Shown: positions 27,324 to 35,071 of the stretch, one piece after another
How positions within the stretch are numbered: position 1 is the first letter of the stretch
How the letters are laid out: each line of letters starts with the position of its first letter
Assembly: GCF_011927665.1 (NCBI RefSeq)
Contig: NZ_JAATJA010000002.1
Span: 496,001 to 560,000 of the forward strand
Direction of reading: 5' to 3'
DNA length: 64,000 bases
Source of the DNA: Desulfobaculum xiamenense
Lineage (GTDB): Bacteria > Desulfobacterota > Desulfovibrionia > Desulfovibrionales > Desulfovibrionaceae
Notes under the pieces: model-generated
What the model saw: the letters and a program-made list of their open reading frames with translations, nothing else
Told to the model about the DNA's origin: nothing
Databases searched by the model: none
Made by a program: the position numbers and the translations under genes

Positions 27324-27737
27324 CTACGTGCACGCTGGTGTCATGTCAATGCCGTGGGTTTTGTCCTCCGGAGCCTCTTGCGCGCTCATCATGCGCTCGT
27401 AGTGGCCGCCCCAGTTGCCCAGTGCGTCCAGCGCGGGCATGATGCTCGCTCCGAGGTCCGTCAGCGAGTATTCCACGCGCGGGGGAACCTCGGGGTACAC
27501 CACGCGCTGCACCATGCCGTCGGCCTCCAGTTCGCGAAGCTGGCGGGTGAGCATCTTCTGCGTGATGTTCGGCATGCTGCGCCGGAGTTCGCTAAAGCGC
27601 AGCGTGCCGCCGCGGTGCAGGTGGAAGATGATGATGGGCTTCCACTTGCCGCCGATGACCTGAATCGACAGTTCTACGGGGCAATAGTAGCTCTTCGTTC
27701 CGCATTGCCGCAGGGGGCAGGCGGTGTGGTTCTTCAT
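27324..27737 (-). CDS. HxlR-family transcriptional regulator
   Basis: 137 residues. The winged-helix core is typical of HxlR regulators: CPVELSIQVIGGKWKPIIIFHL, then FSELRRSMPNITQKMLTRQLRELEADGMV and the wing PRVEYSLTDLG. An N-terminal Cys pair (CPLRQCG) and the CPVE Cys could sense thiol or quinone stress, as in several redox-responsive members (family knowledge). It is divergent from a nitroreductase and two flavin-reductase-like genes. A palindrome in the divergent gap is a likely operator. The short gap to the HD-GYP gene suggests separate transcripts. Confidence 0.9.
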   Translation of the reverse strand: MKNHTACPLRQCGTKSYYCPVELSIQVIGGKWKPIIIFHLHRGGTLRFSELRRSMPNITQKMLTRQLRELEADGMVQRVVYPEVPPRVEYSLTDLGASIMPALDALGNWGGHYERMMSAQEAPEDKTHGIDMTPACT

Positions 27738-27802
27738 GGGCTTCCTCAGGGATAGTGTCGTGATGGTGGGCGTGGCGGGTTGTCGCTCGCGCTGGGTATG
27801 CG

Positions 27803-27839
27803 GTATCCAAAAGGATACTACATGTCGAAAAAGTACCTT
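27803..27839. promoter_or_regulatory. Candidate HxlR operator region
   Basis: A perfect inverted repeat GTATCC-AAAA-GGATAC lies at 27803-27818. A second imperfect palindrome, AAGTACCTT, lies at 27831-27839. Both sit between the HxlR regulator and the nitroreductase gene. HxlR-type sites are commonly built on such GTA-containing half sites, so this is probably autoregulation plus control of the divergent redox genes. Confidence 0.5.
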
Positions 27840-27921
27840 CTTGCAATCCGGAAACCTTTAGCCGAGAAGATACCGACTGTAAACGTGGCCGCTTGCGCGG
27901 CCCGGAAAGGGAGGATTCGTC

Positions 27922-28431
27922 ATGAATGTTCTGGAAGCCATCGCCACGCGGCGCAGCATCCGCAAGTTCACGGACCAGCCGGTGAGCGCGGACGATCTGC
28001 GCGCCATCCTCGAAGCGGCCATGACCGCCCCCAGCGCGGGCAACGCCCAGCCGTGGCACTTCGTGCTCATCACGGACAGGGAGCGCCTTGACGCCATTCC
28101 CGACTGGCATCCCTATTCGGCCATGTGCCGTCAGGCGCAGGCGGCCATTCTCGTGTGCGCAGAGCCTGCCCTTGAAAAGTATCCGGGATACTGGGTTCAG
28201 GATTGCTCCGCCGCGACCATGAGCATCCTGCTTGCCGCGCATGGGCTGGGCCTTGGCGCGGTGTGGTGCGGCGTGCATCCCGACGAGGCGCGGGCCGAGG
28301 CGGCGCGGGCCGCGTATGGCCTCCCGGCCGGGATCATGCCGTTCGCCCTGGTGCCCATCGGACACCCCGATCAGCCCAGCGGAACGCGCGAGCGCTTCCG
28401 GGAGGAACGCATCCATCGCGGTCAGTGGTAG
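27922..28431 (+). CDS. Nitroreductase family protein
   Basis: 169 residues. NVLEAIATRRSIRKFTDQPV and TAPSAGNAQPWHFVLI are the FMN-binding opening of the nitroreductase superfamily; AAHGLGLGAVWCGVHPDE is the second conserved block. Such proteins are FMN-dependent NAD(P)H oxidoreductases acting on quinones or nitro-compounds. The 169-residue length is in the range of the short nitroreductases of strict anaerobes. GGGAGGATTCGTC precedes ATG 27922. It is divergent from an HxlR regulator and followed by two flavoprotein genes, so a redox-stress response is plausible. Confidence 0.88.
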   Translation: MNVLEAIATRRSIRKFTDQPVSADDLRAILEAAMTAPSAGNAQPWHFVLITDRERLDAIPDWHPYSAMCRQAQAAILVCAEPALEKYPGYWVQDCSAATMSILLAAHGLGLGAVWCGVHPDEARAEAARAAYGLPAGIMPFALVPIGHPDQPSGTRERFREERIHRGQW

Positions 28432-28772
28432 TTTCCTGCGGAAAAATGGTCTGAACCCTTGAAAAATTGATGCGCTGCGAGCAATGTACCGCAACGTCCG
28501 CGCAGGCATGCTGGGGGCTGTCGCATGGCGTCCGGGAGGGCGCTACGCGGTGGTGCTCCGCATCTGGCGCGAGGGGGTGTGGCACTGCATCCATCTGGAA
28601 ATGATGATGCATTGTTCGCGAAGTGTGCTATGGTGTTCGGCAGGTTTGCGGGCGTGACGCCGCCGGTTCGCATGTGGCCGGGGGAACGTCCGCGATGTTC
28701 GGGGGTTGTACGTCCTGCCGAGCTTGTCCGGTTTGACATATCGGGGAGAGACCATTCGAAAGGAGACGCGCC
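28432..28772. other. Intergenic region upstream of the flavin reductase gene
   Basis: 340 bases. A TTGACA reads at 28733-28738 on the + strand but no convincing -10 element follows. Two A-rich stretches at 28440-28470 could belong to the end of the preceding transcript. A short ORF overlapping 28525-28776 lacks a good ribosome site and any recognisable motif. I see nothing further. Confidence 0.35.
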
Positions 28773-29342
28773 ATGAGGGAATCGCTGGGAGCATTGAACG
28801 CGTTGTACCCGTCGCTGACGGTTTTGGCGGGCGCGGTCGTCAACGGCCGCGAGAACTTCATCACCATCGCCCACGTCGGAATTCTGAACCACGGCAAGAC
28901 GCCCTACATTTCGGTGAGCATCGCCAAGGAGCACCACACGACGAAGGGCATCCACGCCCATCGCGCCTTCAGCGTGAACATCCCCGGCGAGAATCTCGTG
29001 GCCGAAACGGATTACTGCGGTCTCGTCTCCGGCAAGACCTCCGACAAGGCCGCGCTGTTCGACATCTTCTACGGCGAGACGGATTTCGCCCCCATGATCC
29101 GCCAGTGCCCGGTGTGCATGGAATGCCGTCTGCACAGCGTCATCGACCTCAATTCCCATGACGTGTTCGTGGGCGAGGTGGTGCGCACCCACGCCAACCC
29201 GGATGTTCTCACCAACGGCAAGGTCGATATCACCAAGCTTAGACCTCTGCTGTTTGACATGGCCTCCAAGAAGTACTGGTCCATCGGCCAGCCCGTCGCC
29301 GACTGCTGGAGCATCGGCAAGACGATCAAGGACAGGACGTAG
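28773..29342 (+). CDS. Flavin reductase-like (FMN-binding split barrel) protein
   Basis: 189 residues. The sequence follows the flavin reductase-like domain: an N-terminal strand with AGAVVNGRENFITIAHVGILNH, then TPYISVSIAKEHHTTKGIHAHRAFSVNIPGENLVAETDYCGLVSG, and a late MECRLHSVIDLNSHDVFVGEVV segment. Members bind FMN and transfer electrons to flavin or iron; some anaerobe homologues are flavoredoxins. GAAAGGAG precedes ATG 28773. The adjacent gene is a diverged paralogue, so the pair probably arose by tandem duplication. Confidence 0.85.
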   Translation: MRESLGALNALYPSLTVLAGAVVNGRENFITIAHVGILNHGKTPYISVSIAKEHHTTKGIHAHRAFSVNIPGENLVAETDYCGLVSGKTSDKAALFDIFYGETDFAPMIRQCPVCMECRLHSVIDLNSHDVFVGEVVRTHANPDVLTNGKVDITKLRPLLFDMASKKYWSIGQPVADCWSIGKTIKDRT

Positions 29343-29382
29343 CGGCGCCGTTGTCGCGCCGCCGCAAAGGAGCATTGGAGAT

Positions 29383-29949
29383 ATGAAGAAGTCCCTCGGA
29401 GCCAAGACCCTGGCCTTCCCCACGCCCGCATGGGCCGTGGCCACCTACGACGCCAACGGCAAGCCCAACGCCATGCTTGCCGCATGGGCCGGTCTGTGCT
29501 GCTCCAAGCCGCCGTGCGTGGCGGTGTCCCTGCGTGCGGCGACGCATTCCCACGGTGCCATCGTGGCCCGCAAGGCCTTCACCGTGAACGTGCCCTCCGC
29601 TGCCTACGTGAAGCAGGCCGACTACCTCGGCATCGCCTCCGGGCGCGACGCGGATAAGTTCAAGACTGCCGGGCTCACCCCTGTGGCCAGCGAATTGGTG
29701 GATGCGCCCTACATCGCGGAGTTTCCCCTCGTGCTCGAATGCCGTCTGCTGCAGACTGTGGAGATCGGTCTGCATACGCAGTTCATTGGCGAGATCGTGG
29801 ACGTGAAGGCCGACGACAACGTGCTGAACGAGCTTGGCGATCTGGACATGGACCGCCTGCGTCCCGTGGTCTTCGGCCCCGGAACCCGCCACTACTACGG
29901 CGTTGGCGAGTTCCTCGGCAAGGCCTTCTCCATCGGGCGCGACCTCTAG
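29383..29949 (+). CDS. Flavin reductase-like (flavoredoxin-type) protein
   Basis: 188 residues. It has the same fold elements as the preceding gene: AWAVATYDANGKPNAMLAAWAGLCCSKPPCVAVSL, HGAIVARKAFTVNVPSAAYVKQADYLGIASGRDADKF and LECRLLQTVEIGLHTQFIGEIVDV. The pattern resembles flavoredoxin of sulfate reducers. The preceding gene reads LVAETDYCGLVSG at the segment corresponding to YVKQADYLGIASG. ATG 29383 has AAAGGAG upstream. It is the last gene before a good terminator. Confidence 0.85.
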   Translation: MKKSLGAKTLAFPTPAWAVATYDANGKPNAMLAAWAGLCCSKPPCVAVSLRAATHSHGAIVARKAFTVNVPSAAYVKQADYLGIASGRDADKFKTAGLTPVASELVDAPYIAEFPLVLECRLLQTVEIGLHTQFIGEIVDVKADDNVLNELGDLDMDRLRPVVFGPGTRHYYGVGEFLGKAFSIGRDL

Positions 29950-29957
29950 CCCATTTT

Positions 29958-29990
29958 CGGCGGCCGGGCATCTGCACCGGCCGCCGTTTT
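29958..29990 (+). terminator. Rho-independent terminator
   Basis: A 10-bp perfect G/C stem (CGGCGGCCGG / CCGGCCGCCG) with a 9-base loop, followed by TTTT, closes the flavoprotein transcript. Confidence 0.8.
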
Positions 29991-30063
29991 CCCTTCCCGT
30001 TCGCGCCATGCGCCGCCACGATCCCCGTTGCCTTTTCCACGGTCCCGGCGTAACCATCCACTC

Positions 30064-31497
30064 ATGAAGAAGTCCACCCTCTCCCTGTTCCGCCGCGCCG
30101 CCGTCGTGCGCGCAGCATGCGTTGTCGCGGTCGTTTTCGGCATGGCCCTCGCCGGTTGTCAGCCGGCGCGTCAGCCCGCGCATCCGGAACCGCCGGTCCG
30201 CGATCTGGTCGATCTGCCCCAGTCTGCATGGGGCTATGTGGACCCCGAGCGCGCTGCCGAACCGCTGCTGGCCCCGGAGGAGGCGTCCCGTCAGGCGGCC
30301 GAACTGCTGCGCCTGTGGTTTTCCCCGTGGCATCGGACCGCACCCGCCGCAAAGGCCGAACATGTGTTCGCCTACCTCGGCACCGATCCCGACCGCCTCT
30401 TCGGAGAGGACACGCGAGCCCTCGGCAGGCCGTGGCTTGCGCGCATGACCGCCAATGCCGACGCCGCCGCGTATCCCAATGCGGGTTATCCGGCCATAGC
30501 TGTGCGGCACAGTTCCCTGCGCGCGTTGCCCACGCTGCGGCCCGCGTTTCGGGATTCCGCCCTTCCCGGCGAGGGGTGGCCCTTCGACATGCTTCAGAAC
30601 AGCGGCGTGTGGGCGCAGACGCCGCTCTACGTGAGTCACGTCTCTCGCGATGGGGCGTGGGTGATGGCCGAGACGCATTTCGCCTCGGGCTGGATGCCTG
30701 CGTCGGATGTGGCTCCGGTGGACGCGCAGGTGATGGCGGCCTTTGAGGAGTGGCCCATGGCCGCCTTCGTGCGCGACCACGTGTCCGTCATCGACACGGC
30801 AGGGGCCTTCCGCTTCGAGGGCAGGGTGGGCATGCTGCTGCCGCTGGTGGGCGAGTGCGAGGACCAGTGCGACGTGCTTCTGGCCGTGCGCGGTGAACTC
30901 GGGCGCGCTGTTCTGGCCACGGCGGAGATTTCCTCCACCGTGGTGGCGAGCTATCCGCAGATTCCCACGCAGGGGGCGTTGGCCCACGTGGCCGACGAGA
31001 TGCTTGGTCAGTCCTACGGCTGGGGCGGCCTGTACGAGGACCGGGACTGCTCGGCCACGCTCATGGACCTGTTTGTGCCCTTCGGCATCCGTCTGCCGCG
31101 CAACTCCTATAGCCAGTCCCGCGCGGGCACCTTCGTCTCCTTCGACGGGCTTGATGCGCAGCAGCGAACGCAGCTCATCGAGCGCGACGGCGTGCCGTGG
31201 ATGACGCTTTTGTGGCGTCGGGGGCACATCATGCTCTATGTCGGTTCGCGGCAGGGGCGACCCGCCATCCTGCATACCATGTGGGGCGTGAAGATCGAGG
31301 ATTCGCAGGGCCGCGAGGCGCGGCGCGTGGTGGGGCGCACGGTGGTGACGTCCCTTGCTCCGGGCGAGGAATTGCCCGAACTGGTGCGCCCTGCCGGCAT
31401 CATGCTCAACGTCCTCGGTGGCATGACCATGCTCCCGCCCAAGGTCGCGCCCAAGCCGCAGGTGGTGGATGGCGTTTCCGCGGAGTTGACGCGATGA
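30064..31497 (+). CDS. Lipoprotein with SH3-like domains and NlpC/P60 peptidase domain
   Basis: 477 residues. The N terminus is a signal with lipobox ALAGC, giving a lipidated Cys near residue 32. The middle contains SH3-like segments (GVWAQTPLYVSHVSRDGAWVMAET, FEGRVGMLLPLV). The C-terminal NlpC/P60 domain carries the catalytic Cys in LYEDRDCSATLMDLFVPFGI, and His in RRGHIMLYVG, then a third residue near ILHTMWG. Family members cleave peptidoglycan gamma-D-glutamyl-diamino acid bonds. It probably acts on the outer-membrane side of the wall. The ORF overlaps the next gene as ATGA. Confidence 0.85.
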   Translation: MKKSTLSLFRRAAVVRAACVVAVVFGMALAGCQPARQPAHPEPPVRDLVDLPQSAWGYVDPERAAEPLLAPEEASRQAAELLRLWFSPWHRTAPAAKAEHVFAYLGTDPDRLFGEDTRALGRPWLARMTANADAAAYPNAGYPAIAVRHSSLRALPTLRPAFRDSALPGEGWPFDMLQNSGVWAQTPLYVSHVSRDGAWVMAETHFASGWMPASDVAPVDAQVMAAFEEWPMAAFVRDHVSVIDTAGAFRFEGRVGMLLPLVGECEDQCDVLLAVRGELGRAVLATAEISSTVVASYPQIPTQGALAHVADEMLGQSYGWGGLYEDRDCSATLMDLFVPFGIRLPRNSYSQSRAGTFVSFDGLDAQQRTQLIERDGVPWMTLLWRRGHIMLYVGSRQGRPAILHTMWGVKIEDSQGREARRVVGRTVVTSLAPGEELPELVRPAGIMLNVLGGMTMLPPKVAPKPQVVDGVSAELTR

Positions 31498-32018
31498 GCG
31501 GGGGACTTCGTGATTTTCCGCTGGCCCTCGCCGCCCCTGACGGCGCGGTTGAGACCATAGGCACCGATCTCGTGGAACTCGCCCTTGATGCGTCGCGCCG
31601 CAGTCCGCGTGGGCGCATCATCCAGCCGCTGCACCGCACACAGGACGACGCCCTGCATCGCATGCTCAACGCCGTGCAGCCCGGCTCCTACGTGCGGCCC
31701 CATCGCCATGTGGATCCGCCCAAGGCCGAGTCCTTCGTGGTGCTACGTGGTGCCATACGCTTCGTGACCTTTTCCGGCGATGGTCAGGTGGACCGTTGCC
31801 TCACCGCCCGGGCCGGGGGCGAGGTGTTCGGCATCGACGTGGTCCCCGGCGTGTACCACTGCTTCTATGCCCTCGAACCGGATACGCTGGTCTTCGAGGT
31901 GAAGCCCGGCCCCTACACCCGCGCCACGGACAAGGACTTCGCATTGTGGGCTCCTGCGGAGGGGACCGACGCGGCACATGGGTATTTCGACGCACTGGTG
32001 CGCCAGACCATGGAATGA
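31494..32018 (+). CDS. WbuC-family cupin fold protein
   Basis: 174 residues. The central cupin core holds RPHRHVDPPKAESFVVLRGAIRFVTF, the metal-binding His/Glu motif, and VPGVYHCFYALEPDTLVFEVKPGPY, the second cupin motif with His. WbuC proteins are usually found in O-antigen or capsule loci and the reaction is not established. Here it lies outside the polysaccharide operon, overlapping the NlpC/P60 gene by ATGA, so a peptidoglycan or envelope role is suggested. A terminator follows. Confidence 0.8.
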   Translation: MSGGLRDFPLALAAPDGAVETIGTDLVELALDASRRSPRGRIIQPLHRTQDDALHRMLNAVQPGSYVRPHRHVDPPKAESFVVLRGAIRFVTFSGDGQVDRCLTARAGGEVFGIDVVPGVYHCFYALEPDTLVFEVKPGPYTRATDKDFALWAPAEGTDAAHGYFDALVRQTME

Positions 32019-32060
32019 CGCGCCGGGAGTGGCGCGGTTTCGATTTTGTGGCTGATACGA

Positions 32061-32098
32061 CACGGCCCCGGCTCGAAGGAGTCGGGGCCGTGCCGTTT
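32061..32098 (+). terminator. Rho-independent terminator
   Basis: A 14-bp stem (CACGGCCCCG...CGGGGCCGTG, with one G-T wobble and a CTC/GAG top) followed by CCGTTTTG, 42 bases after the WbuC stop. On the other strand it lies near the HD-GYP gene end. Confidence 0.75.
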
Positions 32099-32127
32099 TG
32101 TGATCGGGAAACGGGCCTTGGCGCGGC

Positions 32128-33726
32128 TCAGACGGGGAGCGGATTCGCGTCATCGAGCAGGGTTTCCGCCACGGTTCGGAATTCATTTTCCGTTGCGAGG
32201 AAGGCGTCCACGACGTCGGGGTCGAAGTGGCGGCCGCGTTCGGCGATGATGACCTCACGCGCCTTGTCGTGACTCATGGCCTGCTTGTAGACGCGCGGGG
32301 AGGTGAGGGCGTCGTAGACGTCGGCAAGAGCCATGATGCGCCCGGAAAGCGGAATGTGCAGGCCCTGTATGCCGCGCGGATAGCCCGTGCCGTCCCAGCG
32401 CTCGTGGTGCGTCCAGGCGATGTCCTCGGCAGTGCGCAGGAAGGAGTTCATGCCCAGCAGTCTGCATGATTTGCGAAGCGCCTCGCGGCCGAGTTCCGCG
32501 TGGGTTTTCATGATGTCGAATTCCTCGGGCGAAAGTCTGGCGGGCTTGAGGAGGACGGCGTCCGGGATGCCGACCTTGCCGATGTCGTGCAGTGGCGCGG
32601 AGTTGGCAATGCGGTGGATGTGCGTGCGAGTGAGGATGCTCCGGTAACGGGGCGAGCGCGCGAGGGTTTCGGCGAGGATGCGCACGTAGTGGCGCGTGCG
32701 CAGGATGTGGTGCCCGGTGTCGTTGTCGCGGGTTTCAGCCAGCGAGGCCAGCCCGATGATCGTTGCCGCCTGCGTGCGGTCGAGGGAGTCATGCGTGGCG
32801 TTGCGGTCCTGCTGGAGGGCGCAGAACACGAAGAGCGTGGCCGACTTGATGGCGGTGTACACCTGCACGAGCAGGATGCCGGTGTCCGTCGGGTACGGCG
32901 CGAAGACGCCGACGCCGTGCAGGGTGCCGACGATGGCGATGCCCGACGACAGAAGCACGAACAGCGAGATGGACGTCGGCCCGAGGCGCAGGCAGGCCCA
33001 GAAGGAGAGCGGCAGCAGGAAGAACAGCAGCGGATACGTGCTGATGTCGTGCAGGATGAACGTCGTAAACAGGAGCAGGCTGAAGCATATTTCCAGACTG
33101 AACAGCACGATGTCGCCGAGGGTGGGGCGTCTGCTCAGCGTGCGCCGAGGCATTCGCAACACCTCGATGAGCGCCGGGGCGATGGTGAGGATGCTCGTGA
33201 AATCCGTCAGAAACCAGATGAGCGTCCGTTCGAGGGCGTAGAGCGGCGGCTGGTGCTGCGGGATCGCGACGATGAGCATGGACAGCACGGCTGTGCCAAG
33301 GGAAGGGAGCGCCGCGCCGATGCCCATGAACGACAGCGTGTTGCGCACGGTGCCGAGCAGTGTTGCGTTGTCCATGTGCCGCCGCAGGAGCCGAATGGCC
33401 GCGTAGGGCAGAAACGTGTCTGCGATGGGCGCTATGAAGGCGAGGGCCGTCGGCGGGGACTGCATGAGTAGCGCGGCGGCGAGCGATCCGGCAAGGGCCG
33501 AGGGCAGTGCCCGCGAGCCGTAGACCCAGTAGCATCCGAACAGCCAGCCAGCAGACGGCCATAGCGGTGCCACATCTCCCCGCAGTGGCACGGAGAAGAG
33601 GCTCAGGCAGCCGAGGATGAGGCAGCCTCCGCCCGTGACGAGCGAAATGAGCGCCAGTCTGAGCATGTAATGTGGCTTGAATCGGGAGGCCACGAGAGTG
33701 GCGCGCGGCAGGCGGGATGTCGGCAC
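32128..33726 (-). CDS. Membrane HD-GYP protein with MASE1-like sensor domain
   Basis: 532 residues. Residues about 20-300 contain eight or more hydrophobic segments in a MASE1-like arrangement (PLRGDVAPLWPSAGWLFG; a second-half segment LIWFLTDFTSILTIAPALIEV). The C-terminal half is an HD-GYP domain with intact motifs: [58 protein letters not shown] and HFDPDVVDAFL. MASE1 domains are membrane sensor modules; the signal is unknown. It probably hydrolyses cyclic di-GMP in response to an envelope cue. Convergent with the WbuC gene. Confidence 0.88.
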   Translation of the reverse strand: MPTSRLPRATLVASRFKPHYMLRLALISLVTGGGCLILGCLSLFSVPLRGDVAPLWPSAGWLFGCYWVYGSRALPSALAGSLAAALLMQSPPTALAFIAPIADTFLPYAAIRLLRRHMDNATLLGTVRNTLSFMGIGAALPSLGTAVLSMLIVAIPQHQPPLYALERTLIWFLTDFTSILTIAPALIEVLRMPRRTLSRRPTLGDIVLFSLEICFSLLLFTTFILHDISTYPLLFFLLPLSFWACLRLGPTSISLFVLLSSGIAIVGTLHGVGVFAPYPTDTGILLVQVYTAIKSATLFVFCALQQDRNATHDSLDRTQAATIIGLASLAETRDNDTGHHILRTRHYVRILAETLARSPRYRSILTRTHIHRIANSAPLHDIGKVGIPDAVLLKPARLSPEEFDIMKTHAELGREALRKSCRLLGMNSFLRTAEDIAWTHHERWDGTGYPRGIQGLHIPLSGRIMALADVYDALTSPRVYKQAMSHDKAREVIIAERGRHFDPDVVDAFLATENEFRTVAETLLDDANPLPV

Positions 33727-33836
33727 GGCGGCGTTATCCGGTCATTTTCGAATGAAGTCAACCAAATGATTGAGTGTACAATCATTAGCGGTGCCGCGAT
33801 ATGTCGCGGATAGGGCTTCAGTCCCGTAAATGCGAA

Positions 33837-33867
33837 GCGGCCCGACGTTCTGGGAACGTCGGGCCGC
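33837..33867 (-). terminator. Hairpin after jag
   Basis: A perfect 14-bp stem (GCGGCCCGACGTTC / GAACGTCGGGCCGC) with a 3-base loop sits 20 bases beyond the jag stop on the - strand. The T run is weak. Confidence 0.6.
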
Positions 33868-33886
33868 GTTGATATCGTGCGGAAGG

Positions 33887-34981
33887 CTATTCGTCGCCGG
33901 TGGGGCCTTTGGCCGCCCGGTCCCGTTTGGGATAGATGATGACCCTCTTGAGGGGGCCGTCTCCCTTGGAACGGGTCTGGACGGTCTCGTCATCCTGAAG
34001 AGCGAGATGCACGAGCCTACGATGGTACGACGACAGGGGTTTGGTGCTCTGCGTGCGGCCGAGGGAGCGGGCCTTGTCGGCCAGGTGCAGGGCCATCTTG
34101 CGCAGGTTGTCGTCCTGCTTATCGCGGTAGTCGCCTGCGTCGAGGTGCACGCGGACCGGCGTGTCGAAGCGCCGCGCCACGATGCGGTTGGCGATGTACT
34201 GCATGGCTGCGATGGTCTGTCCTTCGCGGCCGATGATCAGCCCGGAGCTGGCCTCGTCCTCGATGCGGACCTTCACCCGGCCGGATTCGTGACTGACCGT
34301 CAGCCGTGGGTCGCTGGCCAGCGGCCTCAGCAGTTCGGTCATGATTTCGAGGGCCGTGGATTCGAGCTGTTCGGGCGTGGGCGCGGGCAATTGGCTGGCC
34401 ACACGGGGCGTGGGAGCCGGGGCCGCTTCGGTCGCTTGTGCCGGAGCCGGACGTGGGGCGGGTGCCTGCGCGGGGCGTTCGGTGCGGGGTGCGGGTGCGC
34501 CCTGCTCGATGCGCGGGGCCTGCGCGGGGCGCTCGGCGCGGGGCTGGGCCTCGCTGCGCATGGCGCGTGGCGAGGAACTCTGCGGTGTCGGTGCGGCTAC
34601 GGGTGCCTGCTCCGCCGGTTTGGGCGCTGCGGGAGCGGGCGTCTCTTTAGGCGTTGGTACTGGCCTTTCGGCCGGGCGCTGCTCGGTGGCGCGAGGACGC
34701 GCGGATTCGGTCTCCTTCGGAGCGGGAGACTGGGGAGCGCCGAGAGTGGAACGGCGAAGTTCCTTCAGGAATTCGTCGCCGTCGAGAAGCGTGCGTTCGG
34801 TTCCGAGTGTTCTGCGGCGTGCGTTGACGCGCGCGTTCTTTTTCCCGAGGCCGAAGATGCCGCGGGAGCCGCCGTCCATGATCTCGATTTCGAGCTTGTC
34901 GCGCTCCACGCCGAAGTGGCGGCAGGCCTCCTCGATGGCTGCGTCGACGGTCTTACCCTCAAACTCCTTATATTCCGTCAT
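33887..34981 (-). CDS. jag: Jag/KhpB RNA-binding protein
   Basis: 364 residues. The N-terminal Jag_N domain starts EYKEFEGKTVDAAIEEACRHFG and ends IFGLGKKNARV. A long Pro/Ala-rich linker (about residues 75-205) follows, then a KH domain with the GxxG loop in IIGREGQTIAAMQYIANRIV and the R3H domain with R-x3-H as SSYHRRLVHLAL. KhpB forms an RNA-binding complex with KhpA and affects cell-envelope gene expression in other bacteria. The linker is longer than in Firmicute proteins. It sits directly after yidC, the usual order. Confidence 0.92.
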   Translation of the reverse strand: MTEYKEFEGKTVDAAIEEACRHFGVERDKLEIEIMDGGSRGIFGLGKKNARVNARRRTLGTERTLLDGDEFLKELRRSTLGAPQSPAPKETESARPRATEQRPAERPVPTPKETPAPAAPKPAEQAPVAAPTPQSSSPRAMRSEAQPRAERPAQAPRIEQGAPAPRTERPAQAPAPRPAPAQATEAAPAPTPRVASQLPAPTPEQLESTALEIMTELLRPLASDPRLTVSHESGRVKVRIEDEASSGLIIGREGQTIAAMQYIANRIVARRFDTPVRVHLDAGDYRDKQDDNLRKMALHLADKARSLGRTQSTKPLSSYHRRLVHLALQDDETVQTRSKGDGPLKRVIIYPKRDRAAKGPTGDE

Positions 34982-35024
34982 GTGGTCTCCTGGTATGGAC
35001 GAGACCGGCCGTGCAACCCTTTGA

Positions 35025-35053
35025 GTTGGCGGGGCGCGGTGCGCCCCGCCAAC
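35025..35053 (-). other. Intergenic hairpin between yidC and jag
   Basis: A perfect 13-bp inverted repeat (GTTGGCGGGGCGC / GCGCCCCGCCAAC) with a 3-base loop lies in the 90-base gap. No T run follows on the - strand, so it is more likely an mRNA processing or stability element than a full terminator. Confidence 0.5.
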
Positions 35054-35071
35054 GGAGATATCGGGCTACGT

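Noticed and set aside
28525-28776. 83-residue + strand ORF before the flavin reductase gene
   Set aside because: It overlaps the true start of the next gene, has no ribosome site, and its composition is typical of GC-rich intergenic DNA.
29326-31275. 649-residue - strand open frame
   Set aside because: It is antisense to the flavin reductase and NlpC/P60 genes, which have signal, lipobox and catalytic motifs on the + strand.
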